In this document: positions 18,820 through 28,324 of the stretch, in pieces
How the letters are laid out: each line of letters opens with the position of its first letter
How positions within the stretch are numbered: position 1 is the first letter of the stretch
Assembly: GCF_002849895.1 (NCBI RefSeq)
Contig: NZ_CP018867.1
Span: forward strand, 1,116,001-1,180,000
Length of the DNA stretch: 64,000 nt
Source: Companilactobacillus alimentarius DSM 20249
Lineage (GTDB): Bacteria; Bacillota; Bacilli; Lactobacillales; Lactobacillaceae
Reading direction: 5' to 3'
The notes under the pieces: model-generated
The model's database searches: none
What the model saw: only the letters and a program-made list of their open reading frames with translations
Told to the model about the DNA's origin: nothing
Program-made: the position numbers and the translations under genes

Positions 18820-19632
18820 TTAGATCAAAGATAGAAAAATAGTTACAATCAAAAGATCCGCGCTACCGCCAAGACTGAGATTATTCTCATTACAATAATT
18901 ATTCAGATCATTTAAAACCTTTTTTCCGGCCAAATTGCCGCATCCCCCAACATTCAAAATCTCTTGAGCAAATTTTTGCACATTTTTTAACGCATCCATA
19001 TTCCCACGTTTAACTACGTTAGAGTCATATGATTGAGAAATGATTACCATTAAAGTATCTAATAAAATATTATTAAAATCATTCCCACTTTGAGATTTTA
19101 AATATGGTAAAGAATTATCAAAAACAATTGGATAACCATCTTGAGCCTCACCGCGGATACCAGTAACTCCATATTTAAGATACATCCTTTCTCCGTTACT
19201 CAAGTTTTGCTTTTTATCCAAGTCTTTGAAATCATTTTCAGTCAAGCCCTGAAGCATTTCTTGAGTCACTGAAGAAATATTATTTTGATCATAGCCACTA
19301 GCAGCTAATAATATTCCTAAAGAAAAGATGGCTCCCTTATGTGTATTGATATTTTCTGTTGCTAAAAACATAGCTTTCTCAGCTTTAATTCCAATAGGAC
19401 GAATGATTTTAAATAAATCTCGTAAATCATCACCCTGAAAATCTATTCCCGCCTGGGCAAATTCTTTTAAATATGGTTGCAATGATACAGCACTGTCAAT
19501 AAAAGTAAAGACGTCCATATCCAAATGGGTCAAATGATCCACTGGATCAACTAACCCTGGTTTAGGTTGAACGTCTACTTCATATAACAAAGCTTTCAAA
19601 GCAGCATCTGCTAAATGTTCACTTAATTCCAT
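18820..19632 (-). CDS. citG: Triphosphoribosyl-dephospho-CoA synthase
   Basis: This 270-residue CitG-family protein has motifs VDVQPKPGLVDPVDHLTHLDMD, NTHKGAIFSLG, YGVTGIRGEA and a terminal GGSADLLIVTIFL. CitG joins ATP and dephospho-CoA to give the precursor of the citrate lyase prosthetic group, which CitX transfers to the acyl carrier subunit CitD. It is the last gene of the citrate operon and overlaps citX by 10 bases, which suggests coupled translation. In some bacteria citX and citG are fused; here they are separate. Confidence 0.93.
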   Translation of the reverse strand: MELSEHLADAALKALLYEVDVQPKPGLVDPVDHLTHLDMDVFTFIDSAVSLQPYLKEFAQAGIDFQGDDLRDLFKIIRPIGIKAEKAMFLATENINTHKGAIFSLGILLAASGYDQNNISSVTQEMLQGLTENDFKDLDKKQNLSNGERMYLKYGVTGIRGEAQDGYPIVFDNSLPYLKSQSGNDFNNILLDTLMVIISQSYDSNVVKRGNMDALKNVQKFAQEILNVGGCGNLAGKKVLNDLNNYCNENNLSLGGSADLLIVTIFLSLI

Positions 19633-20168
19633 GAAAGCTCCAAATTTTTATTTATTAATTTATTTATATAGTTTTGCATCTCACCAACACTATGAGTTCG
19701 ACTTCGAGCACAGATTTTAGCAGGTTGATTGCAGAGTAGACATTTTCTTTCCGCTTGGTGAAAATCTTTTCTACTCAACGGATGTAAAGAGCCATCACTG
19801 TTCGTTAATACATCTATATCAAACAATCTACCCAATTTATTATTATCTTCGAACTCCATCGAATGCTTCTTCACTGCAATATTCGACTCATTCAGAATCA
19901 AAAATGCCTCGGGACCGGTCGCTATATTCCATATTAACTGATAATCAACTTCCAAACCTTGCGTAAATTGCTCTAATCCGGACTGAAAAACTTGTATCAA
20001 ATAAAGATTGTTTTTAATTGGACCAGGAATATTTAATTTTGCACTAATCAATGATTGATTTTCATCTAGCTTTCTAAAAAGAATCCGCTGTTCATTTACC
20101 CGATTATCTCGATTTTGCAATACTTGGGCAATATCCTGTGAAACACCTTCAGAAAATACATCAATCAT
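19623..20168 (-). CDS. citX: Apo-citrate lyase phosphoribosyl-dephospho-CoA transferase
   Basis: The 181-residue CitX has the family segments LQNRDNRVNEQRILF, KLNIPGPIKNN and the C-terminal RKCLLCNQPAKICARSRTHS. It attaches the 2'-(5''-phosphoribosyl)-3'-dephospho-CoA group to the Ser of CitD. ATG 20168 is preferred over GTG 20177 because AGGAG then sits 8 bases upstream. It lies 11 bases after the citF stop and overlaps citG. Confidence 0.92.
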   Translation of the reverse strand: MIDVFSEGVSQDIAQVLQNRDNRVNEQRILFRKLDENQSLISAKLNIPGPIKNNLYLIQVFQSGLEQFTQGLEVDYQLIWNIATGPEAFLILNESNIAVKKHSMEFEDNNKLGRLFDIDVLTNSDGSLHPLSRKDFHQAERKCLLCNQPAKICARSRTHSVGEMQNYINKLINKNLELSWN

Positions 20169-20179
20169 TTTTGTCACTC

Positions 20180-21721
20180 CTAATCTTTAACTTGGTTAAC
20201 TATATCGATCAAACTGCCATCACGATATTCGATCAAAGCAACTGGACGGTTAGTAAATTGCAATTTTTCTGGCTTGCCAACAATTGCTTGTGCACGTTTT
20301 TGAAGTTCATCGATTGTATAGACAGGAACTCCAGGAACATTCTTTAAAGCTTCAATTAAATCTTTTCTCTTCGGATTAATTGCAATACCGACTTCGGTTA
20401 CCAATACGTCAATACTATCGCCTGGTGTAACTACAGTTGTTACATCTGGGACAACTGTTGCAATTCTACCACGAACCAATGGGGCAGAAATAATTGTCAA
20501 CTTAGCATTAGCAGCATCTTGGTGACCACCAATAGCACCACGTAAAACACCATCAGATCCAGTCATAACATTGACATTGAATTTAGTGTCAATTTCCAAA
20601 GCTGACAAGATGCAGACATCCAATTGATTAACAGCGGCACCCTTATTATATGGATCAGCATACCATGAAGAATCAATTTCTTGTTGATTTTCATTGTTGG
20701 CCATACTTGCAGCCGCACCCTTATCGAAATCTTGAACATCCAGAATCTTATTAACTAAGCCCTCTTCAAGTAGATCGACTGTAGGCTTAGTAATTCCACC
20801 TAAAGCAAAGGAAGCTTTAATATTTTTAGCAATCATGGACTCCCTGAGGTAACGACTGACAGCTAGAGCAGCACCACCTGAACCAGTTTGGAAACTAAAA
20901 CCATCTTTGAAATATTGAGAATGAGTGATTACTTGATTGACCATTTGGGCAATCTTCAATTCCTTAGGATCTTTAGTGAAACGTGTAGCACCAGAACCAA
21001 TCTTGTCAGGATCTCCGACCTTAGGAACTTTAACAACATAATCAACTTGAGTCTGCTTAATACTTGCGGGAGTATTAGGATAAGGCATGATTGTATCAGT
21101 CAACAAAACTACCTTGTCAGCATATTTAGCATCCATCAATGAATAACCCATTGACCCAAAGACAGCATCACCGTGGATGGCATTAGCATTACCGACTACA
21201 TCGGCATTAGGAACACCCAAAAAGGCAACATCAATTTTTATCTCACCATTTTCAATAGAACGAGCACGATTTCCATGTGAACGAAGAACTACTGGATCTT
21301 TCAAACCACCATGTGAAATAAAATCTCCCAAACTTCCACGCATACCAGAAGAAGTGATATGAGTAACTGTTCCTGCTTTAATAGCTTTTATGACCATATC
21401 ATTCATTACATTTGTCAATGAACTAGGTGCTAAAGTCAAATCTTTAAAGCCTTCATTGATAATTTCTTGCATGACCATGTTGAAAACAAAGTCACCTTCA
21501 CGGAAATGGTGATGGAATGAAATTGTCATGCCATTCTTCAATCCGGTTTTAGCAATAACATCTTGAATTGAATCTACCAATTTATTATCACCTTGAGAAA
21601 CTTTTACTTGGTGTGCTACATAAGTCGTTTCGGGACTACCAATCTCTGTAGTTTCAAATGGTTTAAAATTCTTATCCTTTAAAATTTCATCAGGAATTTC
21701 ACGATTTACTTTATTCAGCAT
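20180..21721 (-). CDS. citF: Citrate lyase alpha subunit (acetyl-CoA:citrate transferase)
   Basis: This 513-residue CitF swaps acetyl for citrate on the acyl carrier subunit. Recognisable parts are [51 protein letters not shown] and [20 protein letters not shown], typical of the coenzyme-A-transferase-like fold. The length matches the family. ATG 21721 lies inside the end of citE with GAGGAGGG 8 bases upstream, so translation is probably coupled to citE; an upstream in-frame start at 21742 is less likely. Confidence 0.96.
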   Translation of the reverse strand: MLNKVNREIPDEILKDKNFKPFETTEIGSPETTYVAHQVKVSQGDNKLVDSIQDVIAKTGLKNGMTISFHHHFREGDFVFNMVMQEIINEGFKDLTLAPSSLTNVMNDMVIKAIKAGTVTHITSSGMRGSLGDFISHGGLKDPVVLRSHGNRARSIENGEIKIDVAFLGVPNADVVGNANAIHGDAVFGSMGYSLMDAKYADKVVLLTDTIMPYPNTPASIKQTQVDYVVKVPKVGDPDKIGSGATRFTKDPKELKIAQMVNQVITHSQYFKDGFSFQTGSGGAALAVSRYLRESMIAKNIKASFALGGITKPTVDLLEEGLVNKILDVQDFDKGAAASMANNENQQEIDSSWYADPYNKGAAVNQLDVCILSALEIDTKFNVNVMTGSDGVLRGAIGGHQDAANAKLTIISAPLVRGRIATVVPDVTTVVTPGDSIDVLVTEVGIAINPKRKDLIEALKNVPGVPVYTIDELQKRAQAIVGKPEKLQFTNRPVALIEYRDGSLIDIVNQVKD

Positions 21722-22613
21722 AACTGTTGCCCTCCTCGTCAACTAAATGTGAAGCTTTAGCTAAAGCCATAGTTCTTTCTGCACGGGCAACGACCGGCTT
21801 ATCGACCATCTTACCGCGTAATGAAATAACTCCTGAACCCTTCTTATGGGCTTCTTCAATTGCATTGAGAACATCTTTAGCATTTCTAATTTCTTTTTCA
21901 CTTGGTGCATAAATTGCATTAACCAATGGAATCTGACGAGGATTGATAACTGATTTACCATCAAATCCAAGTTCATGAATAATCTCTACTTCATGATTGA
22001 ATCCTTCGGTATTATCAACATCAGAATAAACTGTATCAAATGCAGCAATTCCAGCAGCTCTAGCACCATGCAAAATCATATTACGAGCAAATGAGAGTTC
22101 CGCACCATCAGGATATCTATGTGTCTTCATATTTGTAACGTAATCTTCGGCTCCAAGAGCAATCCCAATCAAGCGATCAGAAGCTTTAGCAATAGCAGGA
22201 GCGTTCAAAACTCCCTCGGCACTTTCAATTGCGGCCATCATATGAGTCCGTCCATTTTCAATACCGAAGAATTTCTCAGCCTCAGCAATCACCTTTTCAG
22301 TTTCAACTACATCATCAGGTGTCTCTGTCTTAGGCAAACGGATAACCTCAACACCAGCTTTTACCATTGCATAAATGTCGGCTTTACCCATTTCTGTATC
22401 TAAGCCATTGATTCTGACAACTAATTCTGAATTGCCGTAATCAACATTTTGCAAAGCTTCAAAAACCAACATTCTTGCAGTATCTTTTTCAGTCAATGAA
22501 ACTGAATCTTCTAGATCAAACATAATTGAATCTGCTCCATAGATACCAGCATCTTTGATCATAGCTGGATTGTTACCAGGAACAAACATCATAGTTCTTC
22601 TCAAACGTTCCAT
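21711..22613 (-). CDS. citE: Citrate lyase beta subunit (citryl-ACP lyase)
   Basis: This 300-residue CitE belongs to the HpcH/HpaI aldolase superfamily. It has [18 protein letters not shown] at the N-terminus, [14 protein letters not shown] (the Mg-binding acid), [32 protein letters not shown] and [12 protein letters not shown]. It cleaves citryl-ACP into acetyl-ACP and oxaloacetate. The ATG at 22613 overlaps the citD stop as TAATG, which indicates coupled translation. No strong separate ribosome binding site is seen. Confidence 0.96.
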   Translation of the reverse strand: MERLRRTMMFVPGNNPAMIKDAGIYGADSIMFDLEDSVSLTEKDTARMLVFEALQNVDYGNSELVVRINGLDTEMGKADIYAMVKAGVEVIRLPKTETPDDVVETEKVIAEAEKFFGIENGRTHMMAAIESAEGVLNAPAIAKASDRLIGIALGAEDYVTNMKTHRYPDGAELSFARNMILHGARAAGIAAFDTVYSDVDNTEGFNHEVEIIHELGFDGKSVINPRQIPLVNAIYAPSEKEIRNAKDVLNAIEEAHKKGSGVISLRGKMVDKPVVARAERTMALAKASHLVDEEGNSYAE

Positions 22614-22906
22614 TATCCAAGTACCTCCCAATTTGGTTGATTCTTTGTGTCTGTCGCACGTTGAATAGCTGCAATCAAACGAGCTTTAATCGTACAATCC
22701 AAAGCACCCTTATCTACGGCATGAACATTAACATTTTCAATATCATATTCAGCCAATAAGTCTGTAATAACTTTTCTAATTTGTTTTCCAAATTGTTTTT
22801 CTACTTGTGAATCAAGATTGATATTAATTCCTTTTCCTTGAGAAAGGATGAACTGAATATCGCTTGATTCAAGAGTTCCTGCTAGTGCTGTATGCTTAAT
22901 TTCCAT
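22613..22906 (-). CDS. citD: Citrate lyase gamma subunit (acyl carrier protein)
   Basis: This 97-residue CitD has the prosthetic-group attachment Ser at position 14 in AGTLESSDIQ, the position described for Klebsiella CitD. The C-terminal half has VNVHAVDKGALDCTIKARL. The protein carries the acetyl or citryl group during the lyase cycle. ATG 22906 is chosen after a GGAGGA ribosome binding site; it overlaps the end of citC by 11 bases. Confidence 0.95.
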   Translation of the reverse strand: MEIKHTALAGTLESSDIQFILSQGKGININLDSQVEKQFGKQIRKVITDLLAEYDIENVNVHAVDKGALDCTIKARLIAAIQRATDTKNQPNWEVLG

Positions 22907-23906
22907 CATGAATCCTCCTTAATAAGGTTCCTAAATTACTCTTTATAAAATTAAAGGTTGTTTCTGGTACATATTTTTGTAACTGTTCCAAATTACTTTC
23001 AGCAATCGCCTGACGAACCTTAGTAGCACTAATAATATCTTGATCAATTTGCTTACGTTTTAACACTTCTAAAGTTACTTCTGGAGGCAAAATTTTTTTT
23101 AAAGATTGATTATAAATTTCCGTCGTAGGCGAATATGGTTCTTGACCTACGAAACGCTTAGTAATCTTCAAAGCTTTTGCAATTCGTTTAAAAACCTGTG
23201 CATCCAATTGTGTTTGATAAGTAGCTACATCAGCACGACTCTTAATAAAATAAGATGGAAAAGTTACAAAACTGACCATATATTGTCCACCACTGACAAC
23301 TTGGACATTACTGAAGTCTTTAATACCTTCTTTGATCAATTTCATTCGTTCTGAAGTCTTAAATAGAGATGCATCCTGATTGACTACGAAGACATAAACA
23401 AAATCACTCGACTTACTAGCCTGCTCAATCAAATAACGATGGCCAAGCGTGAACGGATTAGCATTCATAACAATTGCCGAAATATTTTTTCCCGTTGCTT
23501 TGGGAAGATCTGCAATATATTGATCAATTGAGTAATCGCCAGTTTCCAAAAGTGTCGAAAATTCAGTTTTTGCAATGGCTTGAAAACCTAAGTATTCAAA
23601 GCTTTCTTGATATTGCGGTTTAGTAAAAACAAAAATATGAAAGATATTCTGATTGGCTAATATATTGATCAATGACGAGACTAATTTATTAAAAGTATTT
23701 CCACCTTGATAATCAGGTGCAATCGCTAAGTATTTTAAAACATTTTCAAAATACGAGCCTGTGGCAATCAACTTATCTCCATCATAAATACCAATAGTCT
23801 CAGTAATATCAGCAATATTTTCAATATACAGGCCTTCACTTTGAACTAGGCTTTGCCACTGTTTGTAATAATATCTATCGTTTAAATTTATTGTTATCGT
23901 ATCCAA
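22896..23906 (-). CDS. citC: [Citrate (pro-3S)-lyase] ligase
   Basis: This 336-residue CitC combines an N-terminal GNAT-like part (about 1-120; IAPDYQGGNTFNKLVSSLI) with a nucleotidyltransferase domain (about 140-336) containing NANPFTLGHRYLIEQA with the HxGH-type motif. It acetylates the CitD prosthetic group using acetate and ATP and so activates citrate lyase. It is the first of the lyase genes, 9 bases after the transporter stop, in the usual citCDEF order. Confidence 0.95.
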   Translation of the reverse strand: MDTITINLNDRYYYKQWQSLVQSEGLYIENIADITETIGIYDGDKLIATGSYFENVLKYLAIAPDYQGGNTFNKLVSSLINILANQNIFHIFVFTKPQYQESFEYLGFQAIAKTEFSTLLETGDYSIDQYIADLPKATGKNISAIVMNANPFTLGHRYLIEQASKSSDFVYVFVVNQDASLFKTSERMKLIKEGIKDFSNVQVVSGGQYMVSFVTFPSYFIKSRADVATYQTQLDAQVFKRIAKALKITKRFVGQEPYSPTTEIYNQSLKKILPPEVTLEVLKRKQIDQDIISATKVRQAIAESNLEQLQKYVPETTFNFIKSNLGTLLRRIHDGN

Positions 23907-23915
23907 TTTAATCTC

Positions 23916-25241
23916 CTAAGCAAAAATTCTCATTAGGAAAATTGAGAGCGTTACGGTGATGGCTCCACCAAGACGAACTGCAACTTGAGCAAATGGCATC
24001 AAGTTCATACGATCACCGGCAGCAAGAATTGCTAGAGCACCAGTACCACCTTGTCCTGAACAGCATGAGACGGCAATTGCAGTATCAACTGGATACATCC
24101 CCAAGAATTTAGCACTGAAGAATGCAGCGACAACGATAGCGGTTACAGTAATGAAAATTGTAATCAACATTGGAATATTAGTAAAAACAGTTACCAATGA
24201 TTTCCAAGGCGTCATCGCAACACCAACACCGAATAATAGGAGTGGTGAGATACCTTTAACTGTTAAACTATAAAGTGATTTTCCACCTTCTTGAACTGAG
24301 TCAGGAATCCAACCTAACATTTTGGCAACCATAACAACGATCAACAAAACGATTGGGGCTGGTAAATGAATCACACTATTAGCCCAAACACCAAGTAGAT
24401 AAAGTGTAATAGCTAAAATACCTGAAACCAACATTTTAGAAATATTAGCTGTATCAGATTTGGATGACAAACTACCTAATTCGTCATCGTTGTCTCCTTC
24501 AACTAAGCGACCGTTACCAGTCAAATGTGGCTTCTTAACTCCGATCTGTCTCAAAATTCCCGCTTCGACAACCGCAACCAAACTCCCCAACATAACGCAA
24601 GGTAAGATCTGGGCAAAAATATTTTGTTGTCCCATTGAAATAATAGCAGCATAACCTAATGACAGTGGCAAAGCACCTTCGCCAACTCCACCAGCCATAA
24701 TCGGTGCAACAATGAAGAAGTAAGATTTATAAGCTGAAAGTCCTAACAAACTTCCGACACCCATACCAATTACAGGTCCGACAACCTCACAAATTAAAAG
24801 AACTACAATAATACGTGTACTAGCCTTAATCAAAGTCTTTCGATTCATGGCTGAAATACTACCAACAATCAAAAGTGCAATGAAGACAGCTAGAAAATTG
24901 TTATTGTTCATAAAATCAGTTACAACTTTAGTCGTACTGCTTGGCAACCAATTCATATAAACTAGATATGATGGTAAAAAAGTGACAACTAAAACTTTAC
25001 CACCTAAAGAATTCAAAATTGGAATATGTTTTCCAATTTCCTCAAGCATAAAAGAAAATAACGTCATAATGCCAATAGCACCAATCATGTCATTTGGCAT
25101 TTGCTTAGTAACCGTTAATAACACATAGGTTACCAATAACAATAGATATAAAGGCATGGGCACGATTCCGATATTCAGGCCCATAAACCTTTGAATAATA
25201 TTCTTTTTTTGATCTTCATCAGGTACAGAATTCATTTGCAT
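23916..25241 (-). CDS. citP: 2-hydroxycarboxylate transporter, citrate/malate type
   Basis: This 441-residue protein of the 2HCT family has two reentrant-loop GGxG motifs, APIMAGGVGEGALPLSLGYA and CCSGQGGTGALAILAAG, and the conserved Arg near the C-terminus (FAQVAVRLGGAIT) that binds the substrate carboxylate. CitP of Leuconostoc and Lactococcus exchanges citrate for lactate, CitS is Na-dependent, and MaeN carries malate; the operon context favours citrate. About 11 membrane segments are expected. The gene sits between citM and citC with short spacers. Confidence 0.88.
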   Translation of the reverse strand: MQMNSVPDEDQKKNIIQRFMGLNIGIVPMPLYLLLLVTYVLLTVTKQMPNDMIGAIGIMTLFSFMLEEIGKHIPILNSLGGKVLVVTFLPSYLVYMNWLPSSTTKVVTDFMNNNNFLAVFIALLIVGSISAMNRKTLIKASTRIIVVLLICEVVGPVIGMGVGSLLGLSAYKSYFFIVAPIMAGGVGEGALPLSLGYAAIISMGQQNIFAQILPCVMLGSLVAVVEAGILRQIGVKKPHLTGNGRLVEGDNDDELGSLSSKSDTANISKMLVSGILAITLYLLGVWANSVIHLPAPIVLLIVVMVAKMLGWIPDSVQEGGKSLYSLTVKGISPLLLFGVGVAMTPWKSLVTVFTNIPMLITIFITVTAIVVAAFFSAKFLGMYPVDTAIAVSCCSGQGGTGALAILAAGDRMNLMPFAQVAVRLGGAITVTLSIFLMRIFA

Positions 25242-25251
25242 TATCTAAACC

Positions 25252-26394
25252 TCATTTTTTCACAAATTTTGTTACTGCGTCTGAAACGGTCTTTACTACG
25301 TTCTTATCGAAAACACCTGGAATAATTTTTTCGGGTTTAGGATCTTGAATCATAGTGGCCAATCCCTCTGCCACACTAGCTTCCATTTCAGAACTGAAAT
25401 GTTGTACATGGTTCTCAAGCAAGCCTCTAAACAAACCTGGGAAAGCCAAAATATTATTAACTTGATTTGGATGTTGGGAACTCCCTGTTGCAACGACAAC
25501 AGCCCCAGCTTCTTTAGCAAGTTCTGGTTCAATCTCTGGCTTAGGATTTGCTAAGGCAAAAACGATTCCTTTATCCATTGATTCGACCATTGCTTTAGTT
25601 ACTAAATTACCAACTGACAAACCAACGAAAGCGTCGGCATTATTCATTGCATCTGCTAGAGTTTTAGCAGTGGTTTGATAATTGATTCTCTTCATTAAGT
25701 CATATTGATAATCGTTTAAACTGGTTTCTTTGCTATTAATGACACCTTTTTGATCAACTAAAATAATGTTCTTCATACCACTCTTGAACAGTAATTCTGC
25801 CGTGGCGAGTCCTGAAGCACCAACACCATTAATAACAACTTTCATATCCTTAAGATCTTTATTAACGACCTTAGCTGCATTAATCAATCCTGCTAAAACA
25901 ACGATTGCTGTTCCTTCTTGATCATCGTGGTAAACGGGAATATCAAGTTTCTCTGCTAATTTCTGTTCAATTTCAAAACATCTGGGTGCTGCAATATCTT
26001 CCAAGTGAATTCCTGCAAAACTCTTACTGATATTAACAACGGTTTGGACAAATTCATCGACATCGACTTTATCTAGGGCTAATGGAATTGCATTAACATT
26101 AGCTAAACGCTTATACAACAATGCTTTACCTTCAATAACAGGCAATCCGCCTTGAGGACCAATATCGCCAAGTCCTAAAACAGCTGAACCGTCAGTAATA
26201 ATTGCTACTAACTTTCCACTGACAGTATATTTAGATGCTAAATCGTGATCTTTAGCTATAATTTTACTGATCTCAGCCACGCCCGGAGTATACGCTTCAC
26301 CTAACTCTTCCATAGTTGAAACCGGTAATTCTCCATCAATCTGAAGAACACCTGTATGAGCTTTATGTATTTTTTTTACTAATTCCATGTCCAT
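25252..26394 (-). CDS. citM: Malic-enzyme-family oxaloacetate decarboxylase
   Basis: This 380-residue malic enzyme family protein has SGKLVAIITDGSAVLGLGDIG, VYHDDQEGTAIVVLAGL (metal-binding acids) and the Rossmann segment VINGVGASGLATAELL. In Lactococcus and Weissella citrate clusters the equivalent gene, citM, encodes a soluble oxaloacetate decarboxylase giving pyruvate; NAD-malic enzyme activity is the alternative. It is the first gene of the operon and divergent from the activator gene. Confidence 0.88.
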   Translation of the reverse strand: MDMELVKKIHKAHTGVLQIDGELPVSTMEELGEAYTPGVAEISKIIAKDHDLASKYTVSGKLVAIITDGSAVLGLGDIGPQGGLPVIEGKALLYKRLANVNAIPLALDKVDVDEFVQTVVNISKSFAGIHLEDIAAPRCFEIEQKLAEKLDIPVYHDDQEGTAIVVLAGLINAAKVVNKDLKDMKVVINGVGASGLATAELLFKSGMKNIILVDQKGVINSKETSLNDYQYDLMKRINYQTTAKTLADAMNNADAFVGLSVGNLVTKAMVESMDKGIVFALANPKPEIEPELAKEAGAVVVATGSSQHPNQVNNILAFPGLFRGLLENHVQHFSSEMEASVAEGLATMIQDPKPEKIIPGVFDKNVVKTVSDAVTKFVKK

Positions 26395-26456
26395 AGATGT
26401 CGCCCCTTTTTAATTTTTTAAAAAATATTGCATTTATTTAACATTTTTTAATTCGT

Positions 26457-26484
26457 ATACTACTCTCTTTTCAAAAAATTGCAA
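26457..26484 (-). promoter_or_regulatory. Candidate promoter of the citM-citG operon
   Basis: On the minus strand TTGCAA (26484-26479) and TAGTAT (26462-26457) are 16 bases apart. The -35 element overlaps the cre-like site. Confidence 0.5.
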
Positions 26485-26493
26485 ACGTCTTCA
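26479..26493. promoter_or_regulatory. cre-like site at the citrate promoter
   Basis: TTGCAAACGTCTTCA matches WTGNAANCGNWNNCW at all fixed positions but one. It overlaps the candidate -35 element, a position suited to CcpA repression. Confidence 0.55.
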
Positions 26494-26508
26494 CAAACTT
26501 CACAAACT
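26491..26508. promoter_or_regulatory. Tandem 9-bp repeat, candidate CitI site
   Basis: TCACAAACT occurs twice head to tail without a spacer. It lies in the divergent citM-citI region directly upstream of the candidate operon promoter, a location expected for activator binding. Confidence 0.45.
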
Positions 26509-26567
26509 TTCAAAATTGAAATTGGTCCCTAAATAAGGTAACTTATATATGCAAAGGAGAATTGATC

Positions 26568-27512
26568 ATGGCTCAAGAAGAAAACACTTCACTACTTGTC
26601 GATCTCGCTCAAGACTATTACCTCAAACATTTAAACCTTGGCGAAATTGCTAAGAAGTATAATATTAGCCGTTATAAAATTTCAAAATATTTGAACGAAG
26701 CAGTCGAAAAAAAAATAGTGACAATTAATATAAGTTCACCATTTTCACGAAGTCCCGATTTGGAAAATAGGCTTCAAAGAGCTTTTCCAAATCCCAATTT
26801 TTATGTTTTAAAAAATACTGAAGATATTGCTCACGCAAATGATCGTTTCTTTTCTTTTGCTGCAAAATACTTGCAAGATTTAATTGATGGTAAAAAAATT
26901 ATTGGTCTGACTTGGGGCGACACTATTTATCATGTGATTGATTCATTTCAGACTACCGCTAAAGAAAATATGGTTTTCACGCAATTCATTGGTGAAAATG
27001 CTAAACATAATTCTCTTGCTGGTTCAATGCGCATGGTTCAAAAAGTTGCCACACGCTATAACGGTAAATACTTAACGATTGATGCCCCACTTTATATTAC
27101 TAATAAAGAAGTTCGACGCTTACTGGCTTTGGAACCAGCTATTCAGCCAACTTTAGCTACAGCTCAACAACTCGATTTAATTTTTTCTAGTGTGGGAACA
27201 ATTGACTCCATCAATAGTATTGATGCTTGGAATAATTCTAAAAATATTCTTTTCCCTGATGTCAACCCCAACTCAATTGCTGCATTGGTTTATGGTCGTC
27301 CTATTGATAAAAATGGCAATCTATTAGTCGATAGCGAACATGATAAGGTATTCGGTATCAGTTTTAAAAAAGTTATGGAGGTCCCTACTCGTGTAGCTAT
27401 CGTCAATGATAAATTCAAATCTTCAGCACTAAATGCTGCTTTGAACGGAGACTACTTCACTGATATTATTTTGAATGAACCAACAGCTAATAAGATTTTG
27501 GCAGAATTATAA
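26568..27512 (+). CDS. citI: SorC/DeoR-family citrate operon activator
   Basis: The 314-residue regulator has an N-terminal HTH (about residues 18-45; HLNLGEIAKKYNISRYKISKYL) and a SorC-type sugar-isomerase-like effector domain (IIGLTWGDTIYHVI, LDLIFSSVGTIDSI, TAALVYGRPID-like segment). In Weissella and Leuconostoc the divergent gene of this family, citI, activates the citrate operon when citrate binds. ATG 26568 is chosen because AAAGGAGA lies 7 bases upstream; the in-frame TTG at 26562 is too close. Confidence 0.85.
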   Translation: MAQEENTSLLVDLAQDYYLKHLNLGEIAKKYNISRYKISKYLNEAVEKKIVTINISSPFSRSPDLENRLQRAFPNPNFYVLKNTEDIAHANDRFFSFAAKYLQDLIDGKKIIGLTWGDTIYHVIDSFQTTAKENMVFTQFIGENAKHNSLAGSMRMVQKVATRYNGKYLTIDAPLYITNKEVRRLLALEPAIQPTLATAQQLDLIFSSVGTIDSINSIDAWNNSKNILFPDVNPNSIAALVYGRPIDKNGNLLVDSEHDKVFGISFKKVMEVPTRVAIVNDKFKSSALNAALNGDYFTDIILNEPTANKILAEL

Positions 27513-27526
27513 ATGATTTTAAGTAT

Positions 27527-27574
27527 AAAAAAAGCTGATGCAACAACTATTACTTAGTTGCTACATCAGCTTTT
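27527..27574. terminator. Bidirectional terminator between citI and XRE gene
   Basis: AAAAGCTGATG-AACAACT pairs with AGTTG-CATCAGCTTTT around a loop of ATTACTT, with A and T runs on either side. Confidence 0.85.
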
Positions 27575-27582
27575 CTTTTACT

Positions 27583-27789
27583 TTAGTAATTTTCAATATA
27601 TTCAATAATATCGCCTGGTTGACAATTCAAGACCTGACAGATCTTTTCTAACGTGGAAAAACGAATGGCTTTGGCTTTATTATTTTTCAAAATTGAAATA
27701 TTTGCTTGCGTAATTCCTACTTTTTCGGCTAATTCTGTCACACTCATGTTTCTTTTTAGTAACATCAAATCCAAATTAATTTTAATCAT
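27583..27789 (-). CDS. XRE-family small HTH regulator
   Basis: This 68-residue Cro/C1-type HTH protein (MSVTELAEKVGITQANISILKNN, LNCQPGDIIEYI) is of the YozG type. Its start overlaps the end of the upstream DUF2975 gene by 4 bases (ATGA), so the two are translated together. Such pairs of a small XRE repressor and a DUF2975 membrane protein recur in Firmicutes, and the regulator probably controls its own operon. The target and signal are unknown. Confidence 0.88.
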   Translation of the reverse strand: MIKINLDLMLLKRNMSVTELAEKVGITQANISILKNNKAKAIRFSTLEKICQVLNCQPGDIIEYIENY

Positions 27790-28259
27790 ATCGTCAAATC
27801 ATTCTCATCTTTCATTTTAATAGAATTGACTAATATTTGTTCCATCGCCGATACAAACGCCGCAATTGCTAAAGGTAAGAAAATAACTGCTCCAACAATT
27901 AAAATCAATCCTGGAGCGTCTCCTTGATCAGCCAAATAATAGACAAATGGCATAATCCCTAGCAGAACTACGAATACGGCAATAAACAAATAACGAATCA
28001 TTCTGACCGAATGTAACGCCGTTATAGAAAAGAAATTATGTTTATCAATTAAAAAGAATATCTTATAAAGGTAATAACTGATCACTAAAATCAATAAGCA
28101 CCCTATAAGAAATGAAAGAATCATCATTAGTTGCAAACCAAAAATTGTATGCCTTCTTATTGATAAAAATAACAATGTTGATAATATGAATCCAAACATC
28201 AGAAAAATCAAATCAATGACTGCAGTTACCAATTTTAAAAGTGTCGTTTTAATTTTCAT
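27786..28259 (-). CDS. DUF2975 membrane protein
   Basis: This 157-residue protein has four predicted hydrophobic segments (VTAVIDLIFLMFGFILSTLL, MILSFLIGCLLILVISYYLY, YLFIAVFVVLLGIMPFVYYL, GLILIVGAVIFLPLAIAAFV) and a short cytoplasmic tail, as in DUF2975 proteins. ATG 28259 follows GGGAG by 8 bases; ATG 28274 in frame is less well placed. It is paired with the XRE regulator gene. The biochemical function is not known. Confidence 0.82.
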   Translation of the reverse strand: MKIKTTLLKLVTAVIDLIFLMFGFILSTLLFLSIRRHTIFGLQLMMILSFLIGCLLILVISYYLYKIFFLIDKHNFFSITALHSVRMIRYLFIAVFVVLLGIMPFVYYLADQGDAPGLILIVGAVIFLPLAIAAFVSAMEQILVNSIKMKDENDLTI

Positions 28260-28324
28260 ACTCTTATCTCCCATTAACTGTTAAGAGTACTTTAGCACTA
28301 TTCATATTGATAAACAATATCTAT

